From the NCBI RefSeq assembly GCF_927797785.1, contig NZ_CAKMLL010000117.1:1-45142 (forward strand): 45,142 nucleotides of DNA, written 5' to 3'. Source of the DNA: Candidatus Nitrotoga sp. BS. Lineage in GTDB: Bacteria; Pseudomonadota; Gammaproteobacteria; Burkholderiales; Gallionellaceae. Positions 21,601 to 29,441 of this stretch are shown here, one piece after another (position 1 is the stretch's first letter; every line of letters begins with the position of its first letter). The notes under the pieces are model-generated. The model did no database searches. It had not been told where the DNA came from and was given only the letters and a program-made list of their open reading frames with translations. The translations under genes were made by a program, and so were the position numbers.

Positions 21601-21752
21601 TGTTCGCATCAGGACCCGGCTCCGAAATCCAGCGTCCGTTGGCCATCGTCGTAATCGGTGGATTGGTTACCGCCACGGCGCTGACACTGATGCTATTGCC
21701 AATTTTATATTTACGTTTCGGTTTTTCGAAGCAGGAGGTTCCTCATGTCTGA
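18669..21752 (+). CDS. Heavy-metal efflux RND pump (CzcA/CusA family)
   Basis: This is a proton-driven inner-membrane transporter that expels metal cations across the envelope. It has 1027 residues, the normal size, with 12 expected membrane helices in two halves separated by large periplasmic loops. Family features include LPIDAFPDVSSAQV and the porter start APGMTPEEVESRIT, both near the N-terminus. Helix 4 has GMLVDASIVVVEN, with Asp402 and Glu409 as proton-relay candidates. The second half has GFIALLGIAVLNGVVLVSYF. These patterns mark the HME-RND class rather than the multidrug HAE class. The substrate ion cannot be fixed from sequence alone. It starts in a TAATG overlap with the adaptor gene and is followed by DUF3240 and outer-membrane genes. 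Confidence 0.93.
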   Translation: MLSRLVQISLSQRLFTLLATLIVAGAGWYAYLGLPIDAFPDVSSAQVKIIMQAPGMTPEEVESRITVPVEVEMLGIPKTKILRSVSKYGLVDVTIDFEDGTDRYWARQQVSERLGGLTNILPVGIAGGMAPVTTPLGEMFMFTVEGGGLSLAERRSLIDWVIRPVLRTVPGVADVNVLGGVVRAFEVVPDALKMAASGVTVAQLKEAVSANNRNDGAGRLGEGDEVLLVRSEGRITTLDDLRAIVVTIKDGTPVRVGNLAEVKIGTVTRNGAVTKNGTGETVQGLVLGLAGANAQKVVEGVRKKLVELQPTLPHGVQLDVFYDRASLVSKAVGAVSTALLEATILVIILLGLFLGNIRAALTVALVLPLAALITFILMRGFGMSANLMSLGGLAIAIGMLVDASIVVVENIVQRLATDPTAGKLPRLHTIYRAVREVAVPVTSGVLVIITVFLPLLTLQGLEGKFFVPVALTIVFALTGSLVLSLTVIPVLASYLLREIKHEEPWLPRKLLALYEPTLSWALRRQRVVAGVAVLMLLVAGVIYTQVGKTFMPTMDEGDLIVGIEKLPSISLEQSTALDLKIQRAIMQTIPEVHGIVARVGSDEIGLDPMGLNQTDTYLLLKPKGEWRMKSKEALKDEVRKVLDPMPGIKYSFTQPIEMRVSEMIIGVRGDLAVKIFGPDLDKLNEYASRVQALLKTVPGNQDVYTVQNDGVQYLRVTVNRLQAGRLGLSVEEIQDSLRAQIDGQRAGIVIEGNRRTPIILRGTESVRISPAEFGAMRITTKDGSTVPLTSVAKLERAAGPVKIDREMASRYSVVIANIGGRDLVGFVEEAKALVEQKLRLSTGYHITWGGQFENQQRAAARLTVVVPIALGLIFVLLFSTFGSVRQTLLILSNIPFALVGGIVALWVTGEYLSVPASVGFIALLGIAVLNGVVLVSYFNQLQSEGMKLSEVVVQGAKRRLRPVLMTASITTFGLMPLLFASGPGSEIQRPLAIVVIGGLVTATALTLMLLPILYLRFGFSKQEVPHV

Positions 21753-22047
21753 ACTATGTTTAACGCTACTGTGTCCGCCAACGATTGAGGAAAAGCTGCT
21801 TGATTTGCTGCTCATGTTGCCCAGCACTACTGTTTTTACCAGCACGCCCACCGCTGCACATGGCGTGGTTGTTTGGGATTTAAGTCAAACCGAGCAGGTA
21901 ATGGGGCGGGCGCATGTCACCGAAATACAGGTAATTTTTGCTGCGGCCGATAAGGCTATATTGCTCGATACTATTCGCCAGAAATTGGCCGGCACAGGTC
22001 TGCGCTATTGGGTGACGACTGTCGTTGAAGCGGGAGAGATCGTATGA
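21745..22047 (+). CDS. DUF3240 family protein
   Basis: This 100-residue soluble protein is of a family found in proteobacterial RND metal-efflux operons. It reads MSELCLTLLCPPTIEEKLLD, followed by a short beta-rich core with GRAHVTEIQVIF and a C-terminal GLRYWVTTVVEAGEIV. The size and alternating strand/helix pattern resemble PII-like small regulators, which would fit sensing or tuning of the pump, but this is inference. AGGAGG lies just before its ATG, which sits inside the last codons of the pump gene (8-bp overlap). Its own last codons overlap the outer-membrane gene by 4 bp. The operon position is the best clue to its job. Confidence 0.8.
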   Translation: MSELCLTLLCPPTIEEKLLDLLLMLPSTTVFTSTPTAAHGVVVWDLSQTEQVMGRAHVTEIQVIFAAADKAILLDTIRQKLAGTGLRYWVTTVVEAGEIV

Positions 22048-23300
22048 TAGTTCGATTGTTCCTGATAGCTCTGTTGACCGTCTCAGGTTCCGGGCAGGCA
22101 CTGCAGGCTGTGAATCCCCCGGGACTCTTGCCAGTCGAAATTGCACAGCAACTACTTCAGCAGGATCCTGGCGTTGCTGCCTTGCGGGCCAACCTAAACG
22201 TTGCTCTGCAAGAGGCTGGCATACTCGATAAATCGCCTTATGAATGGACCGCCACGGTTTCGGGTCAACGCCGGGTTCAGAATTACGGTTCCAACGATAG
22301 TTCAAATGGTAATCGAAAGGAGTGGCACGTAGGTATCGAGCGAAATTTTCGGCTGCCCGGCAAAGCTGTGGCCGATCGCAATATCGGCAAAGCAACCGTC
22401 GAAGAGTCCCAGGCACGCTATGGTGAGGCAATGCACGAAGCGGCTCGTGAACTGATGGCTTTATGGATAGATTGGCTAGCGGCGGAACGTGCCCGAGAGC
22501 TGGCCGAAAACAGTCTTCAGTTAACTCGGATTAGCCTTGCGGCTGTACAAAAGCGCGTCCGCGCCGGCGATGCCTCTAAATTAGATTTGAGCATCGCCCG
22601 TGCCGAATTGGCCGAGCAAAGACGCTTGGGTAATGACGCGAAGACGCAGGTTGCTGCGGCTTGGTCGCGTCTATCTATCCGCTTTCCCGGTATGAAGCGT
22701 CAGTTCATGGCGCTGCCCATGCCTTTGCCGATCGTGGAGGACGCGTCATTTTGGCGCGAACACATCCTGAATCAAAGCGATGAGTTCAAAGTTGCACAAA
22801 CTCAAATGCAAAAAACAGAAGCCTATGCAGAACGAGCACGCGCCGACAAGACACCCGATCCCAGAGTGGGAATCTATCATGCTTCGGAGATCGATGGACG
22901 CGAGCGTATATCCGGATTAATGCTCAGCATTCCCATTCCAAGCGGCGTTCGCGACTCGCGCAGTGCCAAGGCAATCGCAGCAGTTGAAGTCTCACGCCAG
23001 GAAGTCGAACTCAAGAAACGTATGCTTGAGTCCGAGATTATGAGCGCCATCATGATTGCGCGCGGTGCCTATGCCAGCCTGCAAATTGCAAATGAAGGCG
23101 CATCAGCCATGCAGGAGAATGCCAGGCTGATGCAGCGCGCCTACACGCTTGGCGAAGCAGAATTGCAAGCCATGCTGTTGGCGCGTCGCCAAGCAACCGC
23201 TGCGATGACCAATGCGCTGCAAGCGCAAGTCACAGCCTTGACGGCTTATTACAAGCTGCTTGTCGATGCTCACCTGATTTGGGATTTAGAACATAGCTAA
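22044..23300 (+). CDS. TolC-family outer-membrane efflux protein (CzcC/CusC-like)
   Basis: This is the outer-membrane channel for the RND system. The 418-residue protein has an N-terminal signal peptide (IVRLFLIALLTVSGSGQALQA). Two repeats of long amphipathic helices rich in Ala, Glu and Arg follow, typical of OEP/TolC domains. They include WLAAERARELAENSLQLTR with RVRAGDASKLDLSIARAELA, and the C-terminal half with RAYTLGEAELQAMLLARRQA. It starts in an ATGA overlap with the DUF3240 gene and closes the operon. The gene order is adaptor, pump, DUF3240, channel, different from the classic czcCBA order. Confidence 0.88.
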   Translation: MIVRLFLIALLTVSGSGQALQAVNPPGLLPVEIAQQLLQQDPGVAALRANLNVALQEAGILDKSPYEWTATVSGQRRVQNYGSNDSSNGNRKEWHVGIERNFRLPGKAVADRNIGKATVEESQARYGEAMHEAARELMALWIDWLAAERARELAENSLQLTRISLAAVQKRVRAGDASKLDLSIARAELAEQRRLGNDAKTQVAAAWSRLSIRFPGMKRQFMALPMPLPIVEDASFWREHILNQSDEFKVAQTQMQKTEAYAERARADKTPDPRVGIYHASEIDGRERISGLMLSIPIPSGVRDSRSAKAIAAVEVSRQEVELKKRMLESEIMSAIMIARGAYASLQIANEGASAMQENARLMQRAYTLGEAELQAMLLARRQATAAMTNALQAQVTALTAYYKLLVDAHLIWDLEHS

Positions 23301-23398
23301 AACTGGGCTATGGTCGCATCAGTGGCAGCTTTTTAATCGTTAAATGGAATAAAATAATTACGACTGGTCACCGCCGTATGCACGGTAAATGCCATAAA

Positions 23399-23752
23399 TT
23401 ATTTCTTTAAAATATTTTTTAGGTCTGCAAAAGGATTAAAAGTGGCCAGCGATTCTGGATTTTGAACAGCGGAACGGCCTGCTGAGTCCTTAACTCGCGA
23501 GTGCTCATTCTCATGGCAATAGGTACATAAAAGCTCCCAATTACTACCATCTGTGGGGTTATAGTCATGGTTGTTATTCTTGTGATGAACTTCTAGTAAT
23601 TGAAGATTTTCACGGGAAAAAGTACGAGCACAACGACCACAAACCCACGGATACATCTTGAGCGCTTGCTCTCGGTATCCCATAGCACGATTCTCTGCAT
23701 TTTTCCGTGCATCAAGTACTATTTTGTCTAGCTTGCTATTTATGAGTGTCAT
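23399..23752 (-). CDS. HNH nuclease family protein (YajD-like)
   Basis: This small protein has a complete HNH/zinc-finger motif. CGRC (about residue 38) is followed by LLEVHHKNNNHDYNPTDGSNWELLC and CTYCHENEH, giving two zinc Cys pairs and the catalytic His-Asn-His pattern. The 117-residue length and flanking sequence match the YajD group. YajD-type proteins are predicted DNA endonucleases, but their cellular role is not established. It is encoded alone on the minus strand, converging on the efflux operon, with no restriction or toxin partner next to it. Confidence 0.85.
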   Translation of the reverse strand: MTLINSKLDKIVLDARKNAENRAMGYREQALKMYPWVCGRCARTFSRENLQLLEVHHKNNNHDYNPTDGSNWELLCTYCHENEHSRVKDSAGRSAVQNPESLATFNPFADLKNILKK

Positions 23753-24183
23753 AACTATCTAATTTAAATAATGGTTCATACATAATACGGTGAATTTAGT
23801 TTATTGCAATAGTCGAGCACATCTTTGCTGTCATTGAACAGATGTACGATAAATTGATTTTTACTACCAGTCAGGCACGAGCAAATTTTGCAATGCCCGT
23901 GATGGCTGCTAGTGAGCTGGAATTGAGGCCTTCTGACGTTCGCAGCAGGACAAATTTCCAAAAGTGCCTCAGCAGTTCAGGGTCTCAACGAAGCGGAGCC
24001 GCGCAAAAATATGCAATCCATCGAAAAATATGAATTTTCTTTGGCAGCGTTCATACGAATGAAGGCAGGAAGGTATGATATCTATTGGTTTTTAGAGGTG
24101 CCCAAGGTATTATTTGGCCAACGCAGTACACAGACTAATCCGTCGCTGTATGCTGCCATATGAATAGAAAAGAGAGAGTACAG
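23753..24183. other. Intergenic region with a possible gene fragment and a repeat end
   Basis: About 430 bp lie before cysK. A 61-codon frame on the minus strand (23776-23961) contains HCKICSCLTG, a CxxC pattern like a small zinc ribbon, and DVLDYCNKLNS. It could be a worn gene end, but I do not recognise it. At 24089-24103 TTTTTAGAGGTGCCC matches the right end of the MITE-like elements. The rest shows nothing clear. Confidence 0.35.
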
Positions 24184-25119
24184 ATGAAGATTGCAAAAAA
24201 TGTTTTAGAGCTGATAGGCAACACACCGTTAGTAAAATTAAACCGCGTGACCCAAGGCATAGATGCCACTATCCTCGCCAAGTTGGAATTTTTCAATCCC
24301 GCGCTCAGCGTCAAAGATCGTATCGCCGCGTCAATGATTGAAGCTGCTGAACGGGGAGACATGATAAAGCCAGACACAATTATTCTAGAGCCAACATCTG
24401 GAAATACCGGCATCGCCCTTGCTATGGTTTGCGCAGCCCGCGGATATAAGTGTGCTTTCGTTATGCCGGAAAACATGAGCCGTGAGCGCCGTTTGTTGAT
24501 GAAAGCTTATGGTGCAGAACTGATTTTAACTCCAAGTGCAGGCGGCATGCCCGGAGCAATGAAGAAAGCAAAAGAAATGGCTTTGGCCGATTCTCGCTAC
24601 CTTATCTTGCAACAATTCTCTAATCGTGCCAATCCTGGTATCCATCGTGCTACCACCGCCGAAGAAATCATGCGCGACACCGACGGTATGATAGATATCT
24701 TTGTTGCTGGTGTAGGAACTGGGGGCACTATCACTGGTGTGGGTGAAGCATTGAGAGAAGTCTATTCGGCCGTGCAAGTAATTGCCGTGGAACCTGATGC
24801 CTCGCCCGTACTTTCTGGTGGTCAGCGTGGCCCGCACGCCATTCAAGGTATTGGGCCAGGTTTTATACCTGAAGTACTCAACAGCAACATATTCCACGGA
24901 ACAGTACGTGTTACAGATGAAGATGCACTCAATATGGCACGGCGCTTGGCAAAGGAAGAAGGCCTGCTGGTCGGTATTTCCTCGGGTGCAGCTGTTTGGG
25001 CAGCCCTTGAAGTTGCCAAGCGTCCGTTAAATGTTGGCAAGATGATCGTGGTGATGATCCCATCATTTGGTGAACGTTATTTGTCTACTCAATTGTTTGC
25101 TGACCTGGATGTGGATTAA
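24184..25119 (+). CDS. cysK: Cysteine synthase A (O-acetylserine sulfhydrylase)
   Basis: This PLP enzyme makes L-cysteine from O-acetylserine and sulfide. The 311-residue protein begins [19 protein letters not shown]. The PLP Lys44 is in NPALSVKDR, the substrate loop is EPTSGNTGI, the phosphate-binding loop is GTGGTITG, and the C-terminus has [12 protein letters not shown]. CysK is preferred over CysM because of the SSGAAV segment and the length. The frame is open from 24160, but the family start at 24184 follows a purine-rich AGAGAGAG site. It stands alone between a gap and xerD. Confidence 0.93.
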   Translation: MKIAKNVLELIGNTPLVKLNRVTQGIDATILAKLEFFNPALSVKDRIAASMIEAAERGDMIKPDTIILEPTSGNTGIALAMVCAARGYKCAFVMPENMSRERRLLMKAYGAELILTPSAGGMPGAMKKAKEMALADSRYLILQQFSNRANPGIHRATTAEEIMRDTDGMIDIFVAGVGTGGTITGVGEALREVYSAVQVIAVEPDASPVLSGGQRGPHAIQGIGPGFIPEVLNSNIFHGTVRVTDEDALNMARRLAKEEGLLVGISSGAAVWAALEVAKRPLNVGKMIVVMIPSFGERYLSTQLFADLDVD

Positions 25120-25318
25120 CCACCGTTGTGCAGGATGCGATGCATTGAAGTAGGTTGTCCGTGCATCCCAGTAGTATGATACAGCATAGCCTTGCATCAA
25201 GTGACTGGTTCTAAAAAGTTATAGTCAAAAGCATTACCAAAATCAAGAATGGATATCCAATAAGTAATTGATGTAAAAGTAGCGTCTCATACAACGAAAA
25301 GCTGTACGGTAAAATCAA

Positions 25319-26215
25319 TTATCCCCTCGGGTGATGTTGCATATGCAGTTGCTTCAACCGTTCGCGTGCAACATGCGTGTAAATCTGTGTGGTAGAAATA
25401 TCGGCATGGCCGAGCAGCAATTGCACTACGCGCAAATCTGCGCCGTGGTTAAGCAAGTGGGTGGCGAAGGCGTGGCGCAAGGTGTGCGGTGACAGAGGTT
25501 TGTGTAGGCCGCCATACTTTGCGTGACGCTTGATAAGATACCAGAACATTTGTCGCGTCATCGCTGTGCCACGCTGAGTAACAAATAGCGCTGCATTTAA
25601 TTTATTGCCCAGCAAGGTGGGGCGTGCATCCATCAGATAACGGCGCAACCAATCTAGTGCCTCTTCCCCCAGCGGTACCAGACGTTCTTTATTACCCTTA
25701 CCCATTACGCGCACTATGCCCATGTCGAGGCTGACTTGTGCGATGCTTAAGCTGATCAACTCGGACACGCGCAGACCGCTGGCATATAGTACTTCCAGCA
25801 TAGTGCGATCACGCATACCTAGAGGTATATTGGTATCAGGCGCTTGCAACAGCATTTCCACATCCTGTTCGGTAAGCGTTTTGGGCAGGTTACGCGGCAG
25901 CTTGGGAGTAGCGATTTGCAGCGTGGGGTCCGTGACAATTCTGCTCTGTCGCAACAAATAACGGAACAGGCGTTTGAGGCTTGATATGGCGCGGCTGGTA
26001 CTGGTGGCTTTAGCTTTTTGTTCGATGACCAAATAGGCGAGAAAGCCTTGGACATCTGCGTGAGTGGCCTCTAGTAAGGTAGAGCCACGCTGTTTTTCAA
26101 TCCAGAGAATAAATTTGCACAGATCGCGTTTGTAGCTTTCCAGTGTGTTGCGCGACAAACCATCTTCCAGCCACAGGGAGTCGCAGAATTCATCCAGGAT
26201 GTCAGTGTTGTTCAT
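25319..26215 (-). CDS. xerD: Site-specific tyrosine recombinase XerD
   Basis: It acts with XerC and FtsK at dif to resolve chromosome dimers. The 298-residue protein has an N-terminal SAM-like DNA-binding domain (about 1-95) and a catalytic domain with all expected residues. These are Arg149 (ASGLRVSELI), Lys173 (MGKGNKERLV), His244 and Arg247 (SPHTLRHAFATHLL), His270 (LLLGHADISTTQ) and nucleophile Tyr279 (IYTHV). Spacing and length match E. coli XerD almost exactly, so it is the housekeeping recombinase rather than a phage or integron integrase. Confidence 0.95.
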   Translation of the reverse strand: MNNTDILDEFCDSLWLEDGLSRNTLESYKRDLCKFILWIEKQRGSTLLEATHADVQGFLAYLVIEQKAKATSTSRAISSLKRLFRYLLRQSRIVTDPTLQIATPKLPRNLPKTLTEQDVEMLLQAPDTNIPLGMRDRTMLEVLYASGLRVSELISLSIAQVSLDMGIVRVMGKGNKERLVPLGEEALDWLRRYLMDARPTLLGNKLNAALFVTQRGTAMTRQMFWYLIKRHAKYGGLHKPLSPHTLRHAFATHLLNHGADLRVVQLLLGHADISTTQIYTHVARERLKQLHMQHHPRG

Positions 26216-26358
26216 TCATCTTTGTCTCATTTAAGTGTGGTGAGAAATCTATATGGATCTTCACTGCGTGCGTAATGCCAGTTGTAGCCGCTTCCCGTTC
26301 GCTTATGAATAATAGTCATTAGCAGACTATCTGACCTTGAGATTTTGAAGGCATAACA

Positions 26359-26388
26359 TATTGATATTTATAAATATACATATCAATA
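26359..26388 (-). other. AT-rich inverted repeat after ogt
   Basis: TATTGATAT (26359-26367) and ATATCAATA (26380-26388) pair perfectly around a 12-nt spacer, 23 bp past the ogt stop. It may end the ogt transcript or be a regulator site; without G/C in the stem it is a weak terminator. Confidence 0.3.
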
Positions 26389-26410
26389 AATAATAGGGTT
26401 ATTCATGTAA

Positions 26411-26911
26411 TCAATTGGCTAAGTAAAAAACCTGACAGTCTTCTTGGTTTGATTGCTTTTCATGTTCCAACAACCAGAGTTTGATATCCAACGCATCTCC
26501 ACTGCGCTGGCGTATAAAGCCGCCGATGCCAGATTTGCTCACCACACGATGGCAAGGAATGACTATCGGAATGGGATTTGCACCGCACGCCTGACCAACC
26601 GCGCGTGGGCAGGACGCTAGCACCTTAGCGATATCTCCATAGTTGCGCGTTTGACCGGGTGGAATTGCAGACATTGCTTGCCATACTTTTGTTTGATGGG
26701 CAGTGCCGTTTAGTTTGAGTGAAATATTGAAATGAAAATTAGGGTCAATGAAATAGGACTGCAATTGTTCGCACACCTCTCGAGCAAAAGCTTGGCTCGG
26801 TGCTTGTGGTGAAGCATCCTGCTCAAGAAAATCGATGTCGGTAAGTACATCCACCTCACAGCGGATACCAAGCATACCAAATGGTGTAGATAGCTTTGCC
26901 TGATAATTCAT
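26411..26911 (-). CDS. ogt: Methylated-DNA--protein-cysteine methyltransferase
   Basis: This is a suicide repair protein that takes methyl groups from O6-methylguanine and O4-methylthymine. The 166-residue protein has a degenerate N-terminal domain and the C-terminal active domain. TKVWQAMSAIPPGQTRNYGDIAKVL carries the helix-turn-helix, and IPIVIPCHRVVSKSGIGGF carries the acceptor Cys120 (numbered from the chosen start). Two ATGs stand in tandem at 26914 and 26911; AAGGA lies 2 bp before the first and 5 bp before the second, favouring 26911. The lack of an AraC-type domain favours Ogt over Ada. Confidence 0.92.
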   Translation of the reverse strand: MNYQAKLSTPFGMLGIRCEVDVLTDIDFLEQDASPQAPSQAFAREVCEQLQSYFIDPNFHFNISLKLNGTAHQTKVWQAMSAIPPGQTRNYGDIAKVLASCPRAVGQACGANPIPIVIPCHRVVSKSGIGGFIRQRSGDALDIKLWLLEHEKQSNQEDCQVFYLAN

Positions 26912-26914
26912 CAT

Positions 26915-27350
26915 CTTCCTTATACACGAACATTTGGCTGCTTAATGAGATAAATCCCAGCTTCACCGAGTGGCTCACCAAGATTTGGACTGCATCTTGG
27001 TCGTATTAAAACTTACTTGCCTGTCAAAAGTAAGAGCTACAGGGTAGGAGAGTAGCAGGATCTAAGCCAGACAAGATAAAACCTGTAAACATCAAGTAGG
27101 TTATATCCCAAGCGACGAGAGCAGGCAATATTCGCGCATTGCGGAATCCATTTGTTCAGAGGAGGTAATTTTTGAATCGGCGTTACAAAGAAAGCGTAAG
27201 GTTGCTGATTGGTCATTGATGATTGACACATGTTTATGTGCGTTTAATCAGGTGTGGGAAGCCAAAAATTACAACAAAATAAATTTTGGCTTAGACGCTT
27301 TTAGATGAATTATGGGTTACCAGAACCTTTGATGTGCATGCAGCAGTAAA
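26915..27350. other. Intergenic region without a recognised gene
   Basis: About 435 bp lie between rplS and ogt, both on the minus strand. A 64-codon minus frame (27037-27231) is not recognised. CTTACTT/AAGTAAG forms a small inverted repeat around 27012-27033. The ogt promoter should lie at its left-hand end, near 26930-27010, but is not clear. Confidence 0.35.
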
Positions 27351-27369
27351 CCTCCGGTTTTGCCGGAGG
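27351..27369 (-). terminator. Hairpin downstream of rplS
   Basis: CCTCCGG (27351-27357) pairs with CCGGAGG (27363-27369) around a 5-nt loop, 45 bp after the rplS stop. On the minus strand it is followed by TTTACTGC, a short T-run, so it is a plausible terminator of the rpsP-rimM-trmD-rplS operon. Confidence 0.6.
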
Positions 27370-27413
27370 CAATAAATTTACCAATTCGAATTTATAAATA
27401 GAAATGGAAATGA

Positions 27414-27794
27414 CTAACTGCTGACTTTAGCTGCTTTGCGGGCAGGGAGCTTTTCCTTGATACGTGCGGATTTTCCGGAACGGTCACGCAAGTAGTAGAG
27501 TTTGGCACGACGCACATCACCACGGCGCTTTACTTCAATACTGGCGATGGCTGTTGAATAGGTTTGAAAGGTACGTTCCACGCCCTCATTAGCGGAAATT
27601 TTCCGCACGATGAAAGACGAATTTAGACCGCGATTTCGCTTTGCAATCACTACGCCTTCATATGCCTGTAAACGTTTGCGTTCTCCTTCGACCACTTTTA
27701 CACTGACGACAACAGTATCCCCGGGGGCGAAGTTTGGAATTACCTTTCCCAAACGGGCAATTTCTTCTTGTTCTAGTATTGCGATAAGATTCAT
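27414..27794 (-). CDS. rplS: 50S ribosomal protein L19
   Basis: L19 sits at the interface of the two ribosomal subunits. From the ATG at 27794 the protein is 126 residues. It begins [17 protein letters not shown] and continues with [16 protein letters not shown] and [27 protein letters not shown], then [10 protein letters not shown] and [24 protein letters not shown], all typical L19. The start codon overlaps the trmD stop (ATGA), with a GAGGAAA site upstream. The frame is open further to 27935 inside trmD, but that part is not L19. It is the last gene of the classic ribosome-maturation operon. Confidence 0.97.
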   Translation of the reverse strand: MNLIAILEQEEIARLGKVIPNFAPGDTVVVSVKVVEGERKRLQAYEGVVIAKRNRGLNSSFIVRKISANEGVERTFQTYSTAIASIEVKRRGDVRRAKLYYLRDRSGKSARIKEKLPARKAAKVSS

Positions 27795-28567
27795 TTTGTT
27801 TCCTCTTGTTGTACGGACGCTTGTTCCTGCTGGTACTCTGCCAGTAGCCGAGCTTCCTGTTTTGTTAACTGACGTTGTGCCAGCAAATCTGGGCGGCGTT
27901 GCCAGGTCCGTCCTAGCGCCTGCTTCAACCGCCACTTCTCTATCTCAGCGTGGTGTCCGGAAAGTAAAACCTCCGGTATTCCCTCGCCTTCAAAAATTTC
28001 TGGCCGAGTGTAATGCGGACAATCCAGCAAGCCCGCTACAAACGAGTCCTGCTGCGCTGATTCGGCATCCCCCAATACACCGGGCAAGAGCCGAACCAAG
28101 CTGTCTATCAGCACCATCGCTGCCAGTTCGCCACCGGATAACACATAGTCCCCGATGGAAAGCTCTTCATCCACTTGCTGTCGTATCAGGCGTTCATCTA
28201 CACCTTCGTAACGGCTTGCCAGCAGAATCAATCCATTATTCCGCGCCAACAGCTCTTTCACCACTTCATGGGTTAGTTGTCGGCCTTGTGGTGACAGGTG
28301 GATTACACAACTTTTGACCACACCAGCTTGCGCTTGGCTTTGTTTCGCTGTTGCGATTGCCTGTGCTAGTGGCTCTGCCAACATTAACATTCCCGGACCG
28401 CCGCCATAAGGCCGATCATCCACGGAACGATGTTTGTCGCTCGTAAACTCACGCGGATTCCAAGTACGGAGCACAAACTTGCCTTGCTCCACCGCACGCC
28501 TCGTCACCCCATATTGGGTAATTGCGTCGAACATTTCCGGAAATAGCGTAATAGCATCAAAGCGCAT
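27791..28567 (-). CDS. trmD: tRNA (guanine37-N1)-methyltransferase
   Basis: It methylates G37 next to the anticodon to keep the reading frame, using SAM bound in a trefoil knot. The 258-residue protein begins [20 protein letters not shown]. It shows [19 protein letters not shown] and the knot segments [14 protein letters not shown] and [28 protein letters not shown], all standard for TrmD. It lies between rimM (9-bp gap) and rplS (4-bp overlap). Confidence 0.97.
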   Translation of the reverse strand: MRFDAITLFPEMFDAITQYGVTRRAVEQGKFVLRTWNPREFTSDKHRSVDDRPYGGGPGMLMLAEPLAQAIATAKQSQAQAGVVKSCVIHLSPQGRQLTHEVVKELLARNNGLILLASRYEGVDERLIRQQVDEELSIGDYVLSGGELAAMVLIDSLVRLLPGVLGDAESAQQDSFVAGLLDCPHYTRPEIFEGEGIPEVLLSGHHAEIEKWRLKQALGRTWQRRPDLLAQRQLTKQEARLLAEYQQEQASVQQEETK

Positions 28568-28576
28568 CGCCTCTAC

Positions 28577-29098
28577 TCAGTGCGTCGCTGCCCAATCGGC
28601 TGACCAATCGACATGTATCACTTTTTTCGTCAAGTCCACCTGCTTGATTGCGCTGGCGATAAACGGGATTAATAATTCCCCCCGTTTTTTTTCGGGCGAG
28701 CCTTCCTGTACACACAACACCTGATTAGCACCGGTATCCATAAGGTTGTCCACCACCCCTAGACATTTTCCAGCGAGATCAACTACCGTTAGACCGATTA
28801 GATCCGACCAATAATATTCACCCTCAGGCTGTTGAGGCAGGTTGCTGCGCGGCACCGCCACCAGCAAACCTTTGTATTTTTCGGCGGTGGTTCTGTCGTT
28901 GCTGTTGGGAAATTTGGCGACCAAGCCCTTGCTATGAACAGCAAAAGTTTCCAAGCTTACCTCGCGCCATGGATGCTTCTCGTCTCCCAGCCACCACACT
29001 GGGTAGTCGGCAAGACTATCAACGGATTCGGTGTATGTTTTAATCTTCACCCAACCGAGAATGCCCTGCGCACCAGCCACGCGCCCCATAACGATCAT
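28577..29098 (-). CDS. rimM: Ribosome maturation factor RimM
   Basis: It assists assembly of the 30S head domain and binds S19. The product has an N-terminal RimM beta-barrel (MIVMGRVAGAQGILGWVKI onward) and a C-terminal PRC-barrel (EYYWSDLIGLTVVDLAG onward), ending DVDWSADW-like. I use the ATG at 29098 (173 residues), where the conserved core begins. A GTG at 29131 would add 11 residues and overlap rpsP by 20 bp. Neither has a strong Shine-Dalgarno, so translational coupling to rpsP is likely. Confidence 0.92.
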   Translation of the reverse strand: MIVMGRVAGAQGILGWVKIKTYTESVDSLADYPVWWLGDEKHPWREVSLETFAVHSKGLVAKFPNSNDRTTAEKYKGLLVAVPRSNLPQQPEGEYYWSDLIGLTVVDLAGKCLGVVDNLMDTGANQVLCVQEGSPEKKRGELLIPFIASAIKQVDLTKKVIHVDWSADWAATH

Positions 29099-29111
29099 GG
29101 AGTCTGATTGG

Positions 29112-29366
29112 TTATGCTTTTGCTGCGGCACCAGCGTGCTTGACCAGCTTGGCGACAGCGTCGCTCAATTGCGCGCCTTTTTCTTGCCAGAAAGCCACGC
29201 GATCCAGTTGAATTCGCATGCCTTCAGGGCCGTCCGGGGCAACTGGATTATAAAAACCAACGCGCTCGATAAATCGACCATCTCGGCGATTACGTGAATC
29301 GGCCACAACTACATTATAAAATGGGCGATTCTTGGAGCCACCACGTGCAAATCGTATAATAACCAT
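29112..29366 (-). CDS. rpsP: 30S ribosomal protein S16
   Basis: S16 is a small early-assembly 30S protein. From the ATG at 29366 it has 84 residues. It begins [20 protein letters not shown] and continues with [19 protein letters not shown] and [21 protein letters not shown], matching S16 throughout. A TTG at 29396 would add ten residues not found in S16. It is the first gene of the operon rpsP-rimM-trmD-rplS on the minus strand. Confidence 0.97.
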   Translation of the reverse strand: MVIIRFARGGSKNRPFYNVVVADSRNRRDGRFIERVGFYNPVAPDGPEGMRIQLDRVAFWQEKGAQLSDAVAKLVKHAGAAAKA

Positions 29367-29441
29367 AGTTTCTACTTTATTGTGAGCAAATGCCAAAGGG
29401 CGCAGATTTTACGACACTTCACTGAGTAATGGCAAGTAACA

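Noticed and set aside
23399-23752. HNH protein as part of a defence or restriction system
   Set aside because: It matches the stand-alone YajD group and has no methyltransferase, toxin or helicase neighbour.
25319-26215. XerD-like recombinase as a phage or integron integrase
   Set aside because: Catalytic residue positions and length match housekeeping XerD; no attachment site duplication or phage genes are nearby.
27610-28317. Plus-strand frame of 235 codons across rplS and trmD
   Set aside because: It is antisense to two conserved genes, with no recognisable domain and Pro/Ser/Arg-rich composition typical of a shadow.
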